This document shows, in pieces, positions 26,404-37,405 of a stretch of DNA of 64,000 bases (position 1 is the stretch's first letter; every line of letters starts with the position of its first letter). The notes below the pieces were generated by a model. It was not told the origin of the DNA, searched no databases, and worked only from the letters and a program-made list of their open reading frames with translations. Location: the NCBI RefSeq assembly GCF_001941965.1, contig NZ_MKZO01000018.1, forward strand, positions 1 through 64,000, in the 5' to 3' direction. Made by a program: the position numbers and the translations under genes. Source of the stretch: Pseudomonas putida. Its GTDB lineage: Bacteria > Pseudomonadota > Gammaproteobacteria > Pseudomonadales > Pseudomonadaceae.

Positions 26404-26708
26404 ATGTCTGCTATCCCTCTCGAACATGGCCTCGCGGTCGCCGGCCTGCTGTTCAGCCTCGGTCTGGTCGGCCTGATGGTCCGCCGCAACATTCTCTTCG
26501 TGCTCATGAGTCTGGAAATCATGATGAACGCCTCGGCACTGGCGTTCATCGTCGCGGGCGCCCGCTGGGGCCAGCCGGATGGACAGGTGATGTTCATCCT
26601 GGTGATCAGCCTGGCAGCCGCCGAGGCCAGTATCGGCCTGGCGATCCTGCTGCAGCTGTATCGCCGCTTCCACACTCTCGATATCGATGCAGCCAGTGAG
26701 ATGCGCGG

Positions 26709-26712
<4 letters not shown>
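26404..26712 (+). CDS. nuoK: NADH-quinone oxidoreductase subunit K
   Basis: A 102-residue, three-helix membrane subunit (ND4L homologue). The two conserved membrane glutamates of the family fall in [10 protein letters not shown] and [11 protein letters not shown]. Its stop overlaps the start of nuoL (ATGA). Confidence 0.97.
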
Positions 26713-28562
<1,850 letters not shown>

Positions 28563-28601
28563 TATGAACCTTGCGACTTTGCGAAAGGAATTGAGCCCGT
28601 C

Positions 28602-30134
28602 ATGATTTTGCCTTGGCTGATCCTGATCCCCTTCATCGGCGGCCTGCTGTGCTGGCTGGGTGAGCGCTTCGGCGCCACCCTGCCGCGCTACATTGCGCTG
28701 CTGACCATGTCCCTGCTCCTTGGTATCGGCCTCTGGCTGTGGGCCAACGGGGACTACACCCTCGCCCCTGCCCCGGGTGCCGAGCCGCAGTGGGCCTACG
28801 AGTTCAAGGTCCTGTGGATCGAGCGCTTCGGCATCAGCCTGCACCTGGCCCTCGACGGCCTGTCGCTGCTGATGATCCTGCTCACCGGCCTGCTCGGTGT
28901 GCTGTCGGTGCTGTGCTCGTGGAAAGAGATCCAGCGCCACGTCGGCTTCTTCCACCTCAACCTGATGTGGATCCTCGGCGGCGTGGTCGGCGTGTTCCTC
29001 GCCCTCGACCTGTTCCTGTTCTTCTTCTTCTGGGAAATGATGCTGGTGCCGATGTATTTCCTCATCGCGCTCTGGGGTCACAGCTCCTCCGACGGCAAGA
29101 AGACCCGGATCTACGCAGCGACCAAGTTCTTCATCTTCACCCAGGCCAGCGGCCTGATCATGCTGGTGGCGATCCTTGGCCTGGTGCTGGTCAACTTCAA
29201 CAACACCGGCGTGATCACCTTCGACTACAGCCAGCTGTTGAAAGCCAACCTGCCGGCCGGTACCGAGTACCTGCTGATGCTGGGCTTCTTCATCGCCTTC
29301 GCGGTGAAGCTGCCGGTGGTGCCGTTCCACTCCTGGCTGCCTGACGCTCACGCCCAGGCACCGACCGCCGGTTCCGTCGACCTCGCCGGTATCCTGCTGA
29401 AGACCGCGGCCTACGGCCTGCTGCGTTTCGCCCTGCCGCTGTTCCCCAACGCTTCGGCGGAGTTCGCGCCGATCGCCATGACCCTGGGTCTGATCGGGAT
29501 CTTCTACGGTGCCTTCCTGGCCTTCGCGCAGACCGATATCAAGCGCCTGATCGCGTTCTCCAGCGTGTCGCACATGGGCTTCGTGCTGATCGGCATCTAC
29601 TCCGGCAGCCAGCAGGCCCTGCAAGGTGCGGTGATCCAGATGCTGGCCCACGGCCTCTCGGCTGCGGCGCTGTTCATCCTCAGTGGCCAGCTGTACGAAC
29701 GCCTGCACACCCGTGACATGCGCCAGATGGGCGGCCTGTGGCACCGCATCGCCTACCTGCCGGCGATCAGCCTGTTCTTCGCCGCAGCATCCCTGGGCCT
29801 GCCGGGTACCGGCAACTTCGTCGGCGAATTCCTGATCCTGCTCGGCAGCTTCGTCAGTGCCCCATGGGTCACCGTCATCGCCACCTCTGGCCTGGTGTTC
29901 GGTTCGGTCTACTCGCTGATCATGATCCACCGCGCCTACTTCGGCCCGTCGAAGTCCGACGAGGTCCTGGCCGGCATGGACAACCGCGAACTGATCATGG
30001 TGCTGGGCCTTGCGGTCCTGCTGATCGTGCTGGGCGTCTACCCGCAGCCGTTCCTCGACACCTCTGCCGCCACCATGAGTGGTGTGCAGCAGTGGCTCGG
30101 CACCGCCTTCACTCAACTCGCTTCGGCCCGGTAA
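28602..30134 (+). CDS. nuoM: NADH-quinone oxidoreductase subunit M
   Basis: A 510-residue antiporter-like proton-pumping subunit (ND4 homologue) with 14 predicted helices. The conserved glutamate is in [20 protein letters not shown] and the channel lysine in [20 protein letters not shown]. It lies 39 bp after nuoL with an aaagga ribosome site. It is paralogous to nuoL and nuoN. Confidence 0.97.
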   Translation: MILPWLILIPFIGGLLCWLGERFGATLPRYIALLTMSLLLGIGLWLWANGDYTLAPAPGAEPQWAYEFKVLWIERFGISLHLALDGLSLLMILLTGLLGVLSVLCSWKEIQRHVGFFHLNLMWILGGVVGVFLALDLFLFFFFWEMMLVPMYFLIALWGHSSSDGKKTRIYAATKFFIFTQASGLIMLVAILGLVLVNFNNTGVITFDYSQLLKANLPAGTEYLLMLGFFIAFAVKLPVVPFHSWLPDAHAQAPTAGSVDLAGILLKTAAYGLLRFALPLFPNASAEFAPIAMTLGLIGIFYGAFLAFAQTDIKRLIAFSSVSHMGFVLIGIYSGSQQALQGAVIQMLAHGLSAAALFILSGQLYERLHTRDMRQMGGLWHRIAYLPAISLFFAAASLGLPGTGNFVGEFLILLGSFVSAPWVTVIATSGLVFGSVYSLIMIHRAYFGPSKSDEVLAGMDNRELIMVLGLAVLLIVLGVYPQPFLDTSAATMSGVQQWLGTAFTQLASAR

Positions 30135-30141
30135 GAGCGCT

Positions 30142-31611
30142 ATGGACCTGACGATTCAACACTTTATCGCGCTTGCGCCGCTGCTGATCACCACCATCAC
30201 CGTTGTCGTGGTGATGCTGGCGATCGCCTGGCGCCGCAACCACTCGCAAACCTTCCTGCTGTCGACCGTGGGCCTGAACCTGGCCCTGCTGTCGATCCTG
30301 CCGGTCCTGAAAGTCATACCCCTGGCGGTCACCCCGCTGCTGACCATCGACAAGTTCGCCTGCCTGTACATGGCGCTGATCCTGGTCGCCACCCTGGCCT
30401 GCGTGACCCTGGCGCATGCCTACCTGGGTGATGGCGGCTCGGGCTACCCGGGCAACCGCGAAGAGCTGTACCTGCTGATCCTGATGGCCGCCCTCGGCGG
30501 TCTGGTGCTGGTCTGCGCGCAACACCTGGCCGGCCTGTTCATCGGTCTGGAGCTGCTCTCGGTACCGGTCTACGGCCTGGTGGCGTATGCGTTCTTCAAC
30601 AAGCGCTCGCTGGAAGCCGGCATCAAGTACATGGTGCTGTCGGCCGCCGGCTCCGCCTTCCTGCTGTTCGGCATGGCCCTGCTCTACGCCGACGCCGGCA
30701 GCCTGGCGTTCGACGCCATCGGCAAGGCCCTGGCCGCCACCAGCATGCCTAGCCTGATGGCCCAGCTGGGCCTGGGCATGATGCTGGTCGGCCTGGCCTT
30801 CAAGCTGTCGCTGGTACCGTTCCACCTGTGGACCCCGGACGTGTACGAAGGTGCTCCGGCACCGGTCGCCGCCTTCCTGGCCACCGCCAGCAAGGTCGCG
30901 GTATTCGCCGTGGTGGTCCGCCTGTACATGCTCTCCCCTGCCGCCAGCAGCGGCGTGCTGACCACCGTGCTGTCGGTGATCGCCGTCGCCTCGATCCTGG
31001 TCGGCAACCTGCTGGCCCTGACCCAGAGCAACCTCAAGCGCCTGCTGGGTTACTCGTCGATCGCCCACTTCGGTTACCTGCTGATCGCCCTGGTGGCGAG
31101 CAAGGGTCTGGCCCTGGAAGCCATCGGCGTGTACCTGGTCACCTACGTGATCACCAGCCTTGGCGCCTTCGGCGTGATCACCCTGATGTCCTCGCCGTAC
31201 AATGGCCGTGACGCGGACGCCCTGTACGAGTACCGCGGCCTGTTCTGGCGCCGTCCGTACCTGACCGCCGTACTGACCGTGATGATGCTGTCGCTGGCCG
31301 GTATCCCGCTGACCGCCGGCTTCATCGGCAAGTTCTACATCATCGCTACCGGCGTCGAGTCGCAGCTGTGGTGGCTGACCGGTGCCCTGGTCATCGGTAG
31401 CGCCATCGGCGTCTTCTACTACCTGCGCGTGATGGTCACCCTGTACCTGATCGAGCCGAACCTGCGTCGTCACGATGCACCGTTCAACTGGGAGCAACGT
31501 ACCGGCGGCGTCATGCTGCTGGCCATTGCCATCCTGGCCTTCGTCCTCGGCGTCTACCCGCAGCCGCTGCTGGACCTGGTGCAACACGCCGGCCTGCAAC
31601 TGGTCAGCTGA
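30142..31611 (+). CDS. nuoN: NADH-quinone oxidoreductase subunit N
   Basis: A 489-residue antiporter-like proton-pumping subunit (ND2 homologue) and the last gene of the operon. The channel motif [20 protein letters not shown] is intact. The start at [15 protein letters not shown] is chosen over an upstream frame opening inside nuoM because gtaagag is correctly spaced before it. A strong terminator begins 19 bp after the stop. Confidence 0.97.
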   Translation: MDLTIQHFIALAPLLITTITVVVVMLAIAWRRNHSQTFLLSTVGLNLALLSILPVLKVIPLAVTPLLTIDKFACLYMALILVATLACVTLAHAYLGDGGSGYPGNREELYLLILMAALGGLVLVCAQHLAGLFIGLELLSVPVYGLVAYAFFNKRSLEAGIKYMVLSAAGSAFLLFGMALLYADAGSLAFDAIGKALAATSMPSLMAQLGLGMMLVGLAFKLSLVPFHLWTPDVYEGAPAPVAAFLATASKVAVFAVVVRLYMLSPAASSGVLTTVLSVIAVASILVGNLLALTQSNLKRLLGYSSIAHFGYLLIALVASKGLALEAIGVYLVTYVITSLGAFGVITLMSSPYNGRDADALYEYRGLFWRRPYLTAVLTVMMLSLAGIPLTAGFIGKFYIIATGVESQLWWLTGALVIGSAIGVFYYLRVMVTLYLIEPNLRRHDAPFNWEQRTGGVMLLAIAILAFVLGVYPQPLLDLVQHAGLQLVS

Positions 31612-31629
31612 TCCACCTGGCAAGAACAG

Positions 31630-31658
31630 ACACCCCGCTTCGGCGGGGTGTTTTTTTT
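31630..31658 (+). terminator. Terminator of the nuo operon
   Basis: CACCCCGC (31631-31638), TTCG tetraloop, GCGGGGTG (31643-31650), then TTTTTTTT. Confidence 0.95.
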
Positions 31659-31689
31659 CCAGCGCCCTTGTCCCTGGACTTCATCACGC

Positions 31690-31968
31690 TCAGGACGTGC
31701 CACGCTCCTGCCCGGAAAGGTCATCCCGCGCCGGGCGCAACGCGGCACGTCGCAGATCACTGTCGGCACGCGGCAAGTAAACCTCCGGATTGGGCATGCC
31801 GCTGGGCGAGAGTTCGTGGGTCATTTCGAACTCGGCACGCACCGACCAGCCACAGGCCTCCGTGGTGCATTGCAGGTAAGCCACGCGCAGGAAGATATGC
31901 CGACCTTCGCTGGTACGTATGCGCATCCTGCTCTGGCAGTGCGGGCATACGAGCTTGTAAGTACTCAC
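31690..31968 (-). CDS. Ogr/Delta-like zinc-finger phage activator
   Basis: A 92-residue protein with the Ogr/Delta finger: Cys8, Cys11, Cys34 and Cys39 around a conserved hydrophobic core (MSTYKLVCPHCQSRMRIR). In P2-like phages Ogr activates late (tail and lysis) promoters. The start is GTG, with AAGGAG 6 nt upstream. The C-terminal 35 residues are more variable. No phage structural genes are adjacent, so this is either a relic or a domesticated regulator. It is divergent from the CI-type repressor gene. Confidence 0.82.
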   Translation of the reverse strand: MSTYKLVCPHCQSRMRIRTSEGRHIFLRVAYLQCTTEACGWSVRAEFEMTHELSPSGMPNPEVYLPRADSDLRRAALRPARDDLSGQERGTS

Positions 31969-32221
31969 TGCAGACTCCTTGCCCGCGACGGCATCCGAAC
32001 ACGGAAGCAGCGCACAGTGCGACCATTACGATAATTCATTCCTATTCCAATCTCCTGTAAGCTCAAAACGCCCAAGCAGAAGAAATTTCCTATGCTACGA
32101 GCGGAAATTTCTGACATTTAATTTCCCCAAACGAGTAGTGCTCAATGTTGCAAAGAGAGAGAATGCGTTTTGCGTATTTTTTTGCCGAACATTATATCAG
32201 CACCCCACAGGATTACTCGTT

Positions 32222-32641
32222 ATGAGTATTAATGGCTTCGCTGCGGTGCTGGCACGGATGAAGCTCGTTACCCAATCGGCCACCGACTCGGGGCTTTCCG
32301 CTGCACTGGGGGTCAGCCCGCAGACGGTCAGCAGCTGGAAGGGGCGCGACAGCATTCCCTATGCGATATGCGTAGAACTCGCCAACCGCCATGGCATTTC
32401 CCTCGACTGGCTGTTGGTCGGCGAAGGCCCACGTTTTCGCGTGCACAGCCACCAGGCCATGATCCCCAGCGCCGATCCGGACTGGGAAACCCAGGTGATC
32501 ACCGAATTGCGCCTGCTCAGCCCCCAGGACCAACGCGCCATTGCCCTGGCCATCCAGGAAAAGCAGCGCCTGCGCGAGCTGGAACAGCAGTTCGAAGCCA
32601 TCAGCAGCCGTTTGTCACAGCTCGACCAGCAGGACTCATGA
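32222..32641 (+). CDS. CI-type phage repressor, helix-turn-helix
   Basis: A 139-residue protein whose first 70 residues form the bacteriophage CI repressor DNA-binding domain (LSAALGVSPQTVSSWKGRDSIP ... GISLDWLLVGEGP region). The remaining part is a short helical tail (SPQDQRAIALAIQEKQRLRELEQQ). The self-cleaving S24 peptidase domain of SOS-responsive repressors is missing, so RecA-triggered cleavage is not expected. The codon use and the AT-rich 250 bp upstream differ from the nuo genes. The end overlaps the end of the convergent holin-like gene by 6 bp. Confidence 0.8.
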   Translation: MSINGFAAVLARMKLVTQSATDSGLSAALGVSPQTVSSWKGRDSIPYAICVELANRHGISLDWLLVGEGPRFRVHSHQAMIPSADPDWETQVITELRLLSPQDQRAIALAIQEKQRLRELEQQFEAISSRLSQLDQQDS

Positions 32642-32986
32642 GCCCCGCAGACGCTGGATGATGTCGCGCAGGTCGGCGCCGTCCAGCCAGATCATCACTT
32701 TGATCACGATCGGGATCACCACCACGGCACCGATGAACGCCGCCTCCCCGCCTGAAAGAAACGGGCCGATCGAGCGCATCAGCGGCGTAAACAGATAGCC
32801 CACCCCCGCCGACAGCAGCAGTGACCCCATGCGCTGCCAGGCCTTCAAAAAGCCCCGCGTACTCGCGACCAGCCAGGCGCCGAGCACCGCGCCGAAGACC
32901 ATATCGCCCTCCACCGCCGGCAAGGATGCGGCGAGCCCCAGCCCTACGAACAGGCTGGACAGGCTCGAGCTCGTAGGATCACTCAT
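32636..32986 (-). CDS. Phage holin-like membrane protein
   Basis: A 116-residue membrane protein with three or four hydrophobic segments ([61 protein letters not shown]) and short charged ends, as in class I/III phage holins. The match to a specific holin family is from memory and needs a profile search. The start ATG follows GGGAGG and overlaps the end of the LuxR-type gene by 8 bp, so the two are coupled. No endolysin gene is nearby. Confidence 0.6.
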   Translation of the reverse strand: MSDPTSSSLSSLFVGLGLAASLPAVEGDMVFGAVLGAWLVASTRGFLKAWQRMGSLLLSAGVGYLFTPLMRSIGPFLSGGEAAFIGAVVVIPIVIKVMIWLDGADLRDIIQRLRGS

Positions 32987-33260
32987 GAGCAACGCACCTC
33001 CCTGGCAATTCGGCTTGATGACGGAGAATGCCGTAGCGCAAGGCCTTGATCACGGCGGCCACCCGGGAATGCACGGACAGCTTGCGCAGTACATTGCTGA
33101 CATGGAAGTTCACCGTGGACTCCTTGCAGTCGAGAATCTGCGAAATTTCCCAGGATGTTTTCCCGCACGAGCACCAGTACAGCACCTCTTCTTCACGGCG
33201 GGTCAGGTTGGGCGGTGCCACGCCGGTAGGGGGCGGGCTAACAGCGGAAGCGGATGACAT
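32979..33260 (-). CDS. Short LuxR-type helix-turn-helix regulator without a sensor domain
   Basis: A 93-residue protein that consists of little more than a LuxR/FixJ DNA-binding domain (about 16-80): [21 protein letters not shown], then the recognition helix [14 protein letters not shown] and [17 protein letters not shown]. The sequence resembles the C-terminal domain of acyl-homoserine-lactone receptors of the SdiA/LuxR type, but the autoinducer-binding domain is absent. Start chosen at 33260 because AGGAG lies 7 nt upstream. It is coupled to the holin-like gene, and a perfect 25-bp dyad lies about 95 bp upstream. Confidence 0.8.
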   Translation of the reverse strand: MSSASAVSPPPTGVAPPNLTRREEEVLYWCSCGKTSWEISQILDCKESTVNFHVSNVLRKLSVHSRVAAVIKALRYGILRHQAELPGRCVAHE

Positions 33261-33353
33261 GCGCAATCTCCTGCACGAGGCCCGGGGCTCGCCCGGGTCG
33301 GTTAACGATGGGCGAACGATACGGAGCGGCCTTGCTGTAGGACCAGTCGCACA

Positions 33354-33378
33354 ACTTGTAGCCGGCAAAGCTACAAGT
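33354..33378. promoter_or_regulatory. 25-bp perfect dyad, candidate operator
   Basis: ACTTGTAGC (33354-33362) and GCTACAAGT (33370-33378) are perfectly complementary across CGGCAAA. It sits between the short LuxR-type gene and the divergent TonB receptor gene, and it is not followed by a T tract. The shape is reminiscent of LuxR-family boxes but longer than the usual 20 bp. Confidence 0.5.
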
Positions 33379-33487
33379 CAGTGGAATCAAGTCGCTCAAC
33401 CGCGGCAGAAGAAAGTGGTGATTTAACAGCCCTTTCGTTCGTCTGACTTCACATTGCCTGCCAGACCAAATCCGTTGGAGCTGTACG

Positions 33488-35563
33488 ATGCCGTCACCGC
33501 TGTCCTTGCATTCTTCTCTGTGCCTGCTGGGCCTGACCCTGGCCGGCAGTGCCGCCGCGCAGACGCCCGAGAGCGTCGAACTGGGCCAGGTGGTGATCCA
33601 GGGCGAAGAGCGCAATGAACTGCAGGAGGCCAATGAGCGCCTGCGCCAGGTACCCGGTGCCACCAACCTGGTGGACATGAACCGGGTCGGGCAAGGTCGG
33701 GTCGCCAGCAACCAGGACGTCCTCGCCTACCAGCCCGGGGTGTTCGCCCAGTCCGCCGGCAACGACGGCATTCGTCTGTCGATTCGCGGTTCCGGGATCA
33801 ACCGCGCACCCGGGGCCCACGGCTCGGGGACCTACGTGATGTTCGACGGCCTGCCCCTGACCGGCCCCGGCGGCACGCCCTACGAGCTGTTCGAGCCGCT
33901 GTGGCTGAGCCGCGCCGAAGTCCTGCGCGGGGCCAACGGTTTCGATCGCGGCGCTCTGGCCCTCGGTGGCGCCATCGACTATGTGACCCACACCGGTTAC
34001 GACGCCGCGCCCCTGCAACTGCGCTACGAAGCGGGCAGCCGTGGCTACCAGAAGCGTCATATCAGTTCCGGCCAGGTACTCGGCGACCTCGACTACTATG
34101 TCGCCCTCACCGATACCGAGTATGACGGTTACCAGGAGCACAGCAGCGGCAGCGGCAAGGGTGTCGCGGCCAATGTCGGCTACCGCTTCAATCCAAACCT
34201 GGAGACACGCTTCTACCTGCGCTACCGGGAAACCGAAAACGACCTGGCCGGGCGCCTGACCAAGGAACAGATCAAGCACCATCCACGGGACGCCAACCCG
34301 GCCTACCTGAGCCGCAACGACAGCCGTCCACAGCCCGGCGCCACCTGGCTGGCGAACAAGACCACCTTCTACCTCGACGACGATTCGCAACTGGTGGCGG
34401 GCCTGGTCTATCACGACTTTCCGATGGACCTGCGCGAAGGTCCGATGCGTCTGAAGGTGGCCTACACCGATGTCAGCGGTACCCTTGATTATCAGAGACG
34501 GCATACGCTGTTCGGTCATGAGAGCAAGACCACGATCGGCTGGCGGACGACCAAGCACCTGCCCAATAGTGGTGCCTCGCAGTATTCGCGGGTAAACGAT
34601 ATCGTCGGCGCCAAGACCCGGGACTTTTCCTACCAGGGTTCGGACACCGTCCTGCACGTCGGCAATGAACTGGAGCTGATTCCCGATCTCTGGCTGACCA
34701 GCGGCCTGGCGGCGATCTATACCCGGCGGGAAAGCGATGTGACCTACAGCAACGTTACCGCGGGTCCAGGCGGCAAGGTCAGCATGCATGACTGGGACTA
34801 CGCCCCGCGTCTCGGCTTGCGCTACGACCTGAATCCGAGCCTGCAGTTGTACGGCAACCTCAGCCGCTCGGTGGAGCCGCCGCACCCGTGGTCGCTGATC
34901 TGGAGCGCGCCAACCCAGTACCAGCCCATCGAGCTGAAAAACCAGACCGCCACCACGCTCGAACTGGGTGCCCGGGGTGACGCGGAGCTGGGACGCTGGG
35001 ATTTGGCCTGGTACTACTCCGCCGTGCGCAACGAACTGCTGATGGTGGAAATCCAGGCGCCGGTGCGCAGCGAAAGCAACGCCAGCCCGACCATCCACCA
35101 AGGCATCGAAGCCAGCCTCGACAGCACCCTCTGGCAGCGCGGCGATATCGGTCGCCTGTCGCTGCGCCAGGCCTACACCTTCAACGACTTCCACTACCGC
35201 GACGACAAGGTCTTCGGCGACAACCGCCTGCCGGGCATCCCTATGCATTACTACCAGGGCGAACTGCGCTTCGACCTGCCCAGCGGTTTCTACGCCGGGC
35301 TCAACACCACCCTGGCGTCCAGGGTCCAGGTCGATTACGCCAACAGCCGTGACGCCGATGCCTACGCCATCCTCGGCGCCACCTTCGGCTACAACGCGCC
35401 GAAGCAGGACTGGCAGACCTGGCTCGACCTGCGCAACCTGACCAACAAGCGCTACGCCGCCATCGTCGTCCCGGGCTACAACGACAACGGCGCGGATGTG
35501 GCGCGCTCGGTGCCGGGCGAAGGCTTCGGCGTGTACGCAGGCGTCTCGTACAGCTTGCGCTAG
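33488..35563 (+). CDS. TonB-dependent outer-membrane receptor
   Basis: A 691-residue outer-membrane active transporter. It has a signal peptide (about 1-24, ending SAAA), a short TonB-box-like stretch (VELGQVVIQGE), a plug domain (about 45-165, with LSIRGSGINRAPGAHG and RAEVLRGANGF), and a 22-strand barrel to the end (VSYSLR). The final residue is Arg rather than the usual aromatic residue. Substrate is not clear; the sequence resembles FecA/YncD-like receptors for ferric chelates more than classical pyoverdine receptors, since there is no N-terminal signalling domain. No sigma/anti-sigma pair is adjacent. GGAG lies 7 nt before the start. Confidence 0.9.
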   Translation: MPSPLSLHSSLCLLGLTLAGSAAAQTPESVELGQVVIQGEERNELQEANERLRQVPGATNLVDMNRVGQGRVASNQDVLAYQPGVFAQSAGNDGIRLSIRGSGINRAPGAHGSGTYVMFDGLPLTGPGGTPYELFEPLWLSRAEVLRGANGFDRGALALGGAIDYVTHTGYDAAPLQLRYEAGSRGYQKRHISSGQVLGDLDYYVALTDTEYDGYQEHSSGSGKGVAANVGYRFNPNLETRFYLRYRETENDLAGRLTKEQIKHHPRDANPAYLSRNDSRPQPGATWLANKTTFYLDDDSQLVAGLVYHDFPMDLREGPMRLKVAYTDVSGTLDYQRRHTLFGHESKTTIGWRTTKHLPNSGASQYSRVNDIVGAKTRDFSYQGSDTVLHVGNELELIPDLWLTSGLAAIYTRRESDVTYSNVTAGPGGKVSMHDWDYAPRLGLRYDLNPSLQLYGNLSRSVEPPHPWSLIWSAPTQYQPIELKNQTATTLELGARGDAELGRWDLAWYYSAVRNELLMVEIQAPVRSESNASPTIHQGIEASLDSTLWQRGDIGRLSLRQAYTFNDFHYRDDKVFGDNRLPGIPMHYYQGELRFDLPSGFYAGLNTTLASRVQVDYANSRDADAYAILGATFGYNAPKQDWQTWLDLRNLTNKRYAAIVVPGYNDNGADVARSVPGEGFGVYAGVSYSLR

Positions 35564-35699
35564 GCCTCCAGGCAAACTCTTTGGGGAAGGTCAGGCGAAC
35601 CACGGGATTGTCCACCATACTGGCTGGGTCGCGCTGACCGGCCAGGCCCGGTGGCGGTGGCGTTAACGGGGCACCGCCCCCTTCCCAGGAGAAACGACG

Positions 35700-36062
35700 A
35701 TGGCCACATTCGAGCCGGGGCAGCTGCATATCGAGCGTCATGCGCTGACCCCTAAGGACGTCAGCTACAACCTGAAGATCAGCTACGAGGTCACCCAGGA
35801 CCCGAAACAGGGCAAGGGCATGCATTTCCGCATGCATGGCAGCATCCAGGACCAGAACATGGATGAATCCTTCTGGCTACCCAAGGAAGAAGCCTACAAC
35901 TTTGCCCGCAACGTGACGCAGATTGCCGAAAAGTACGGGATACCCAAGGAACTCAGCAGCATCGGTTCGCAGCACAAGCACTACGACCTGATGTTCGAGG
36001 ACATTCGCCAGAAGCTCAACATGCAGTCCGGCGACGCCGTGGATATCAAGCACTTCGAATGA
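35700..36062 (+). CDS. DUF5064 family protein
   Basis: A 120-residue cytoplasmic-looking protein with no signal peptide or membrane segment, starting MATFEPGQLHIERHALTP. It resembles the Pseudomonas-specific DUF5064 family, whose function is unknown. AGGAGA precedes the start. It converges on the PerM-type transporter gene with only 12 bp between the stops. Confidence 0.75.
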   Translation: MATFEPGQLHIERHALTPKDVSYNLKISYEVTQDPKQGKGMHFRMHGSIQDQNMDESFWLPKEEAYNFARNVTQIAEKYGIPKELSSIGSQHKHYDLMFEDIRQKLNMQSGDAVDIKHFE

Positions 36063-36074
36063 CGGGGCCGGCCC

Positions 36075-37139
36075 TCAAGGCGGCAACTGCACCTGGGGCC
36101 GGGTGCTGGTGAAAATCCCCCAGCTGGACACGAACAACGCGGCGATCAACGGCCCGATGACGAAGCCGTTGAGCCCGAACACCGCCAGCCCGCCGAGGGT
36201 CGAGACCAGGATCAGGTAGTCCGGCAGGCGCGTGTCCTTGCCCACCAGCAGCGGGCGCAGCAGGTTGTCCACCAGGCCGATCACGCAGACGCCGAACACC
36301 GTCAGCACCACGCCCTGCCAGAGCGCCCCGCTGAACAGGAAGTACACCGCCACCGGTCCCCAGACGATCCCCGCTCCCACGGCCGGCAGCAGCGAGAGAA
36401 ACGCCATCAGCACGCCCCACAGCAGCGGGCTCGGCACATCCAGCACCCAGAAGATCAGTCCACCGAGGGCGCCCTGGGCGATAGCCACCAGCAGGTTGCC
36501 TTTCACCGTGGCCCGCACTACCCGGTTGAACTTCAGTTGCAGGCGGCGCTTCTGCTGCTCGGCCAGCGGTATTGCCTGGCGGATGCGTCGGACCAGCTCG
36601 GGGCCGTCACGCAGGAAGAAGAACAGCAGGTAAAGCATCACGCCCAGGCCAACCAGGAGCTCGAAGGTGCTCTGGCCAAAACTGTAGGCCTGGCTGGCGA
36701 AAAACTGGCTGCCCTCCACTGCGCCCTTGGTGACCTTGTCGCGCAGGCCTTCCAGGTCGCCGATACCGAGGCGTTCCAGGCCATGCTGGACGATCGGCGG
36801 CAGGACATCCTTGAAGCGCTCGATGTAGCCGGCGATATCCAGATCGCCGCTTTCGATGCGCTTGTAGATCATCCCGCCTTCCTGGACCAGCAGGCCACTG
36901 ACCACGATCACCGGCAGGACCACGATCACCAGACAGGTCAGCAGGGTCACCCCGGCGGCCAGGCCGCGGCGCTGGTTGAAGCGCAGCAGCAGGCGGCGCT
37001 GCATGGGCGCGAACAGCACGCCGAGGATGACGGCCCAGAACACCGCGCCGTAGTACGGCAGGAGGATCCAGCCAAAGGCCACCGTGACCAGGACCAGCAA
37101 CCCGATGAGGGTTCGTTTTTGCAATACGGTTTCGCTCAT
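36075..37139 (-). CDS. AI-2E family (PerM-type) transporter
   Basis: A 354-residue inner-membrane protein with about eight hydrophobic segments and the long periplasmic or cytoplasmic stretch (about 70-150) typical of the AI-2E/PerM family. The family was named after TqsA, an autoinducer-2 exporter, but members also include PerM-like permeases and Na+/H+ exchangers, so the substrate is not known. Conserved GVLMAFLSLLPAVGAGIVW and VIGLVDNLLRPLLVGK segments are intact. A TAGGAGCG palindrome lies just upstream. Confidence 0.85.
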   Translation of the reverse strand: MSETVLQKRTLIGLLVLVTVAFGWILLPYYGAVFWAVILGVLFAPMQRRLLLRFNQRRGLAAGVTLLTCLVIVVLPVIVVSGLLVQEGGMIYKRIESGDLDIAGYIERFKDVLPPIVQHGLERLGIGDLEGLRDKVTKGAVEGSQFFASQAYSFGQSTFELLVGLGVMLYLLFFFLRDGPELVRRIRQAIPLAEQQKRRLQLKFNRVVRATVKGNLLVAIAQGALGGLIFWVLDVPSPLLWGVLMAFLSLLPAVGAGIVWGPVAVYFLFSGALWQGVVLTVFGVCVIGLVDNLLRPLLVGKDTRLPDYLILVSTLGGLAVFGLNGFVIGPLIAALFVSSWGIFTSTRPQVQLPP

Positions 37140-37175
37140 GTCGGCCCTTGCGTCGTTGAGTTACCGCCATCCCCC

Positions 37176-37284
37176 GTAGGAGCGTGGCTTGCCCGCGAAG
37201 GACCGCGCAGCGGTCCCAAAATCCCACTGAGCACACCATTTTGGGACCGCTGCGCGGTCCTTCGCGGGCAAGCCACGCTCCTAC
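37176..37284. repeat. REP-type inverted pair (REPIN), TAGGAGCG family, copy 2
   Basis: Two perfectly complementary 47-bp arms (37176-37222 and 37238-37284) with a 15-bp loop, between the PerM-type gene and trhP. The arms match copy 1 at 12.75 kb almost base for base. Confidence 0.92.
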
Positions 37285-37405
37285 AGCGAGACGGCGTTGA
37301 ACATTAGTGCTTTGCGCCACACAGAAAGTGCCGTTGCTCCAGATCAATAAATCGCAACCGCCCCTGCCGTAGCATCCCCGCCTTTTGCCCCCAGTGCCCC
37401 CGACC

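Noticed and set aside
33494..35575. 693-codon open frame on the minus strand
   Set aside because: Antisense to the TonB-dependent receptor gene, which has a signal peptide, plug and barrel.
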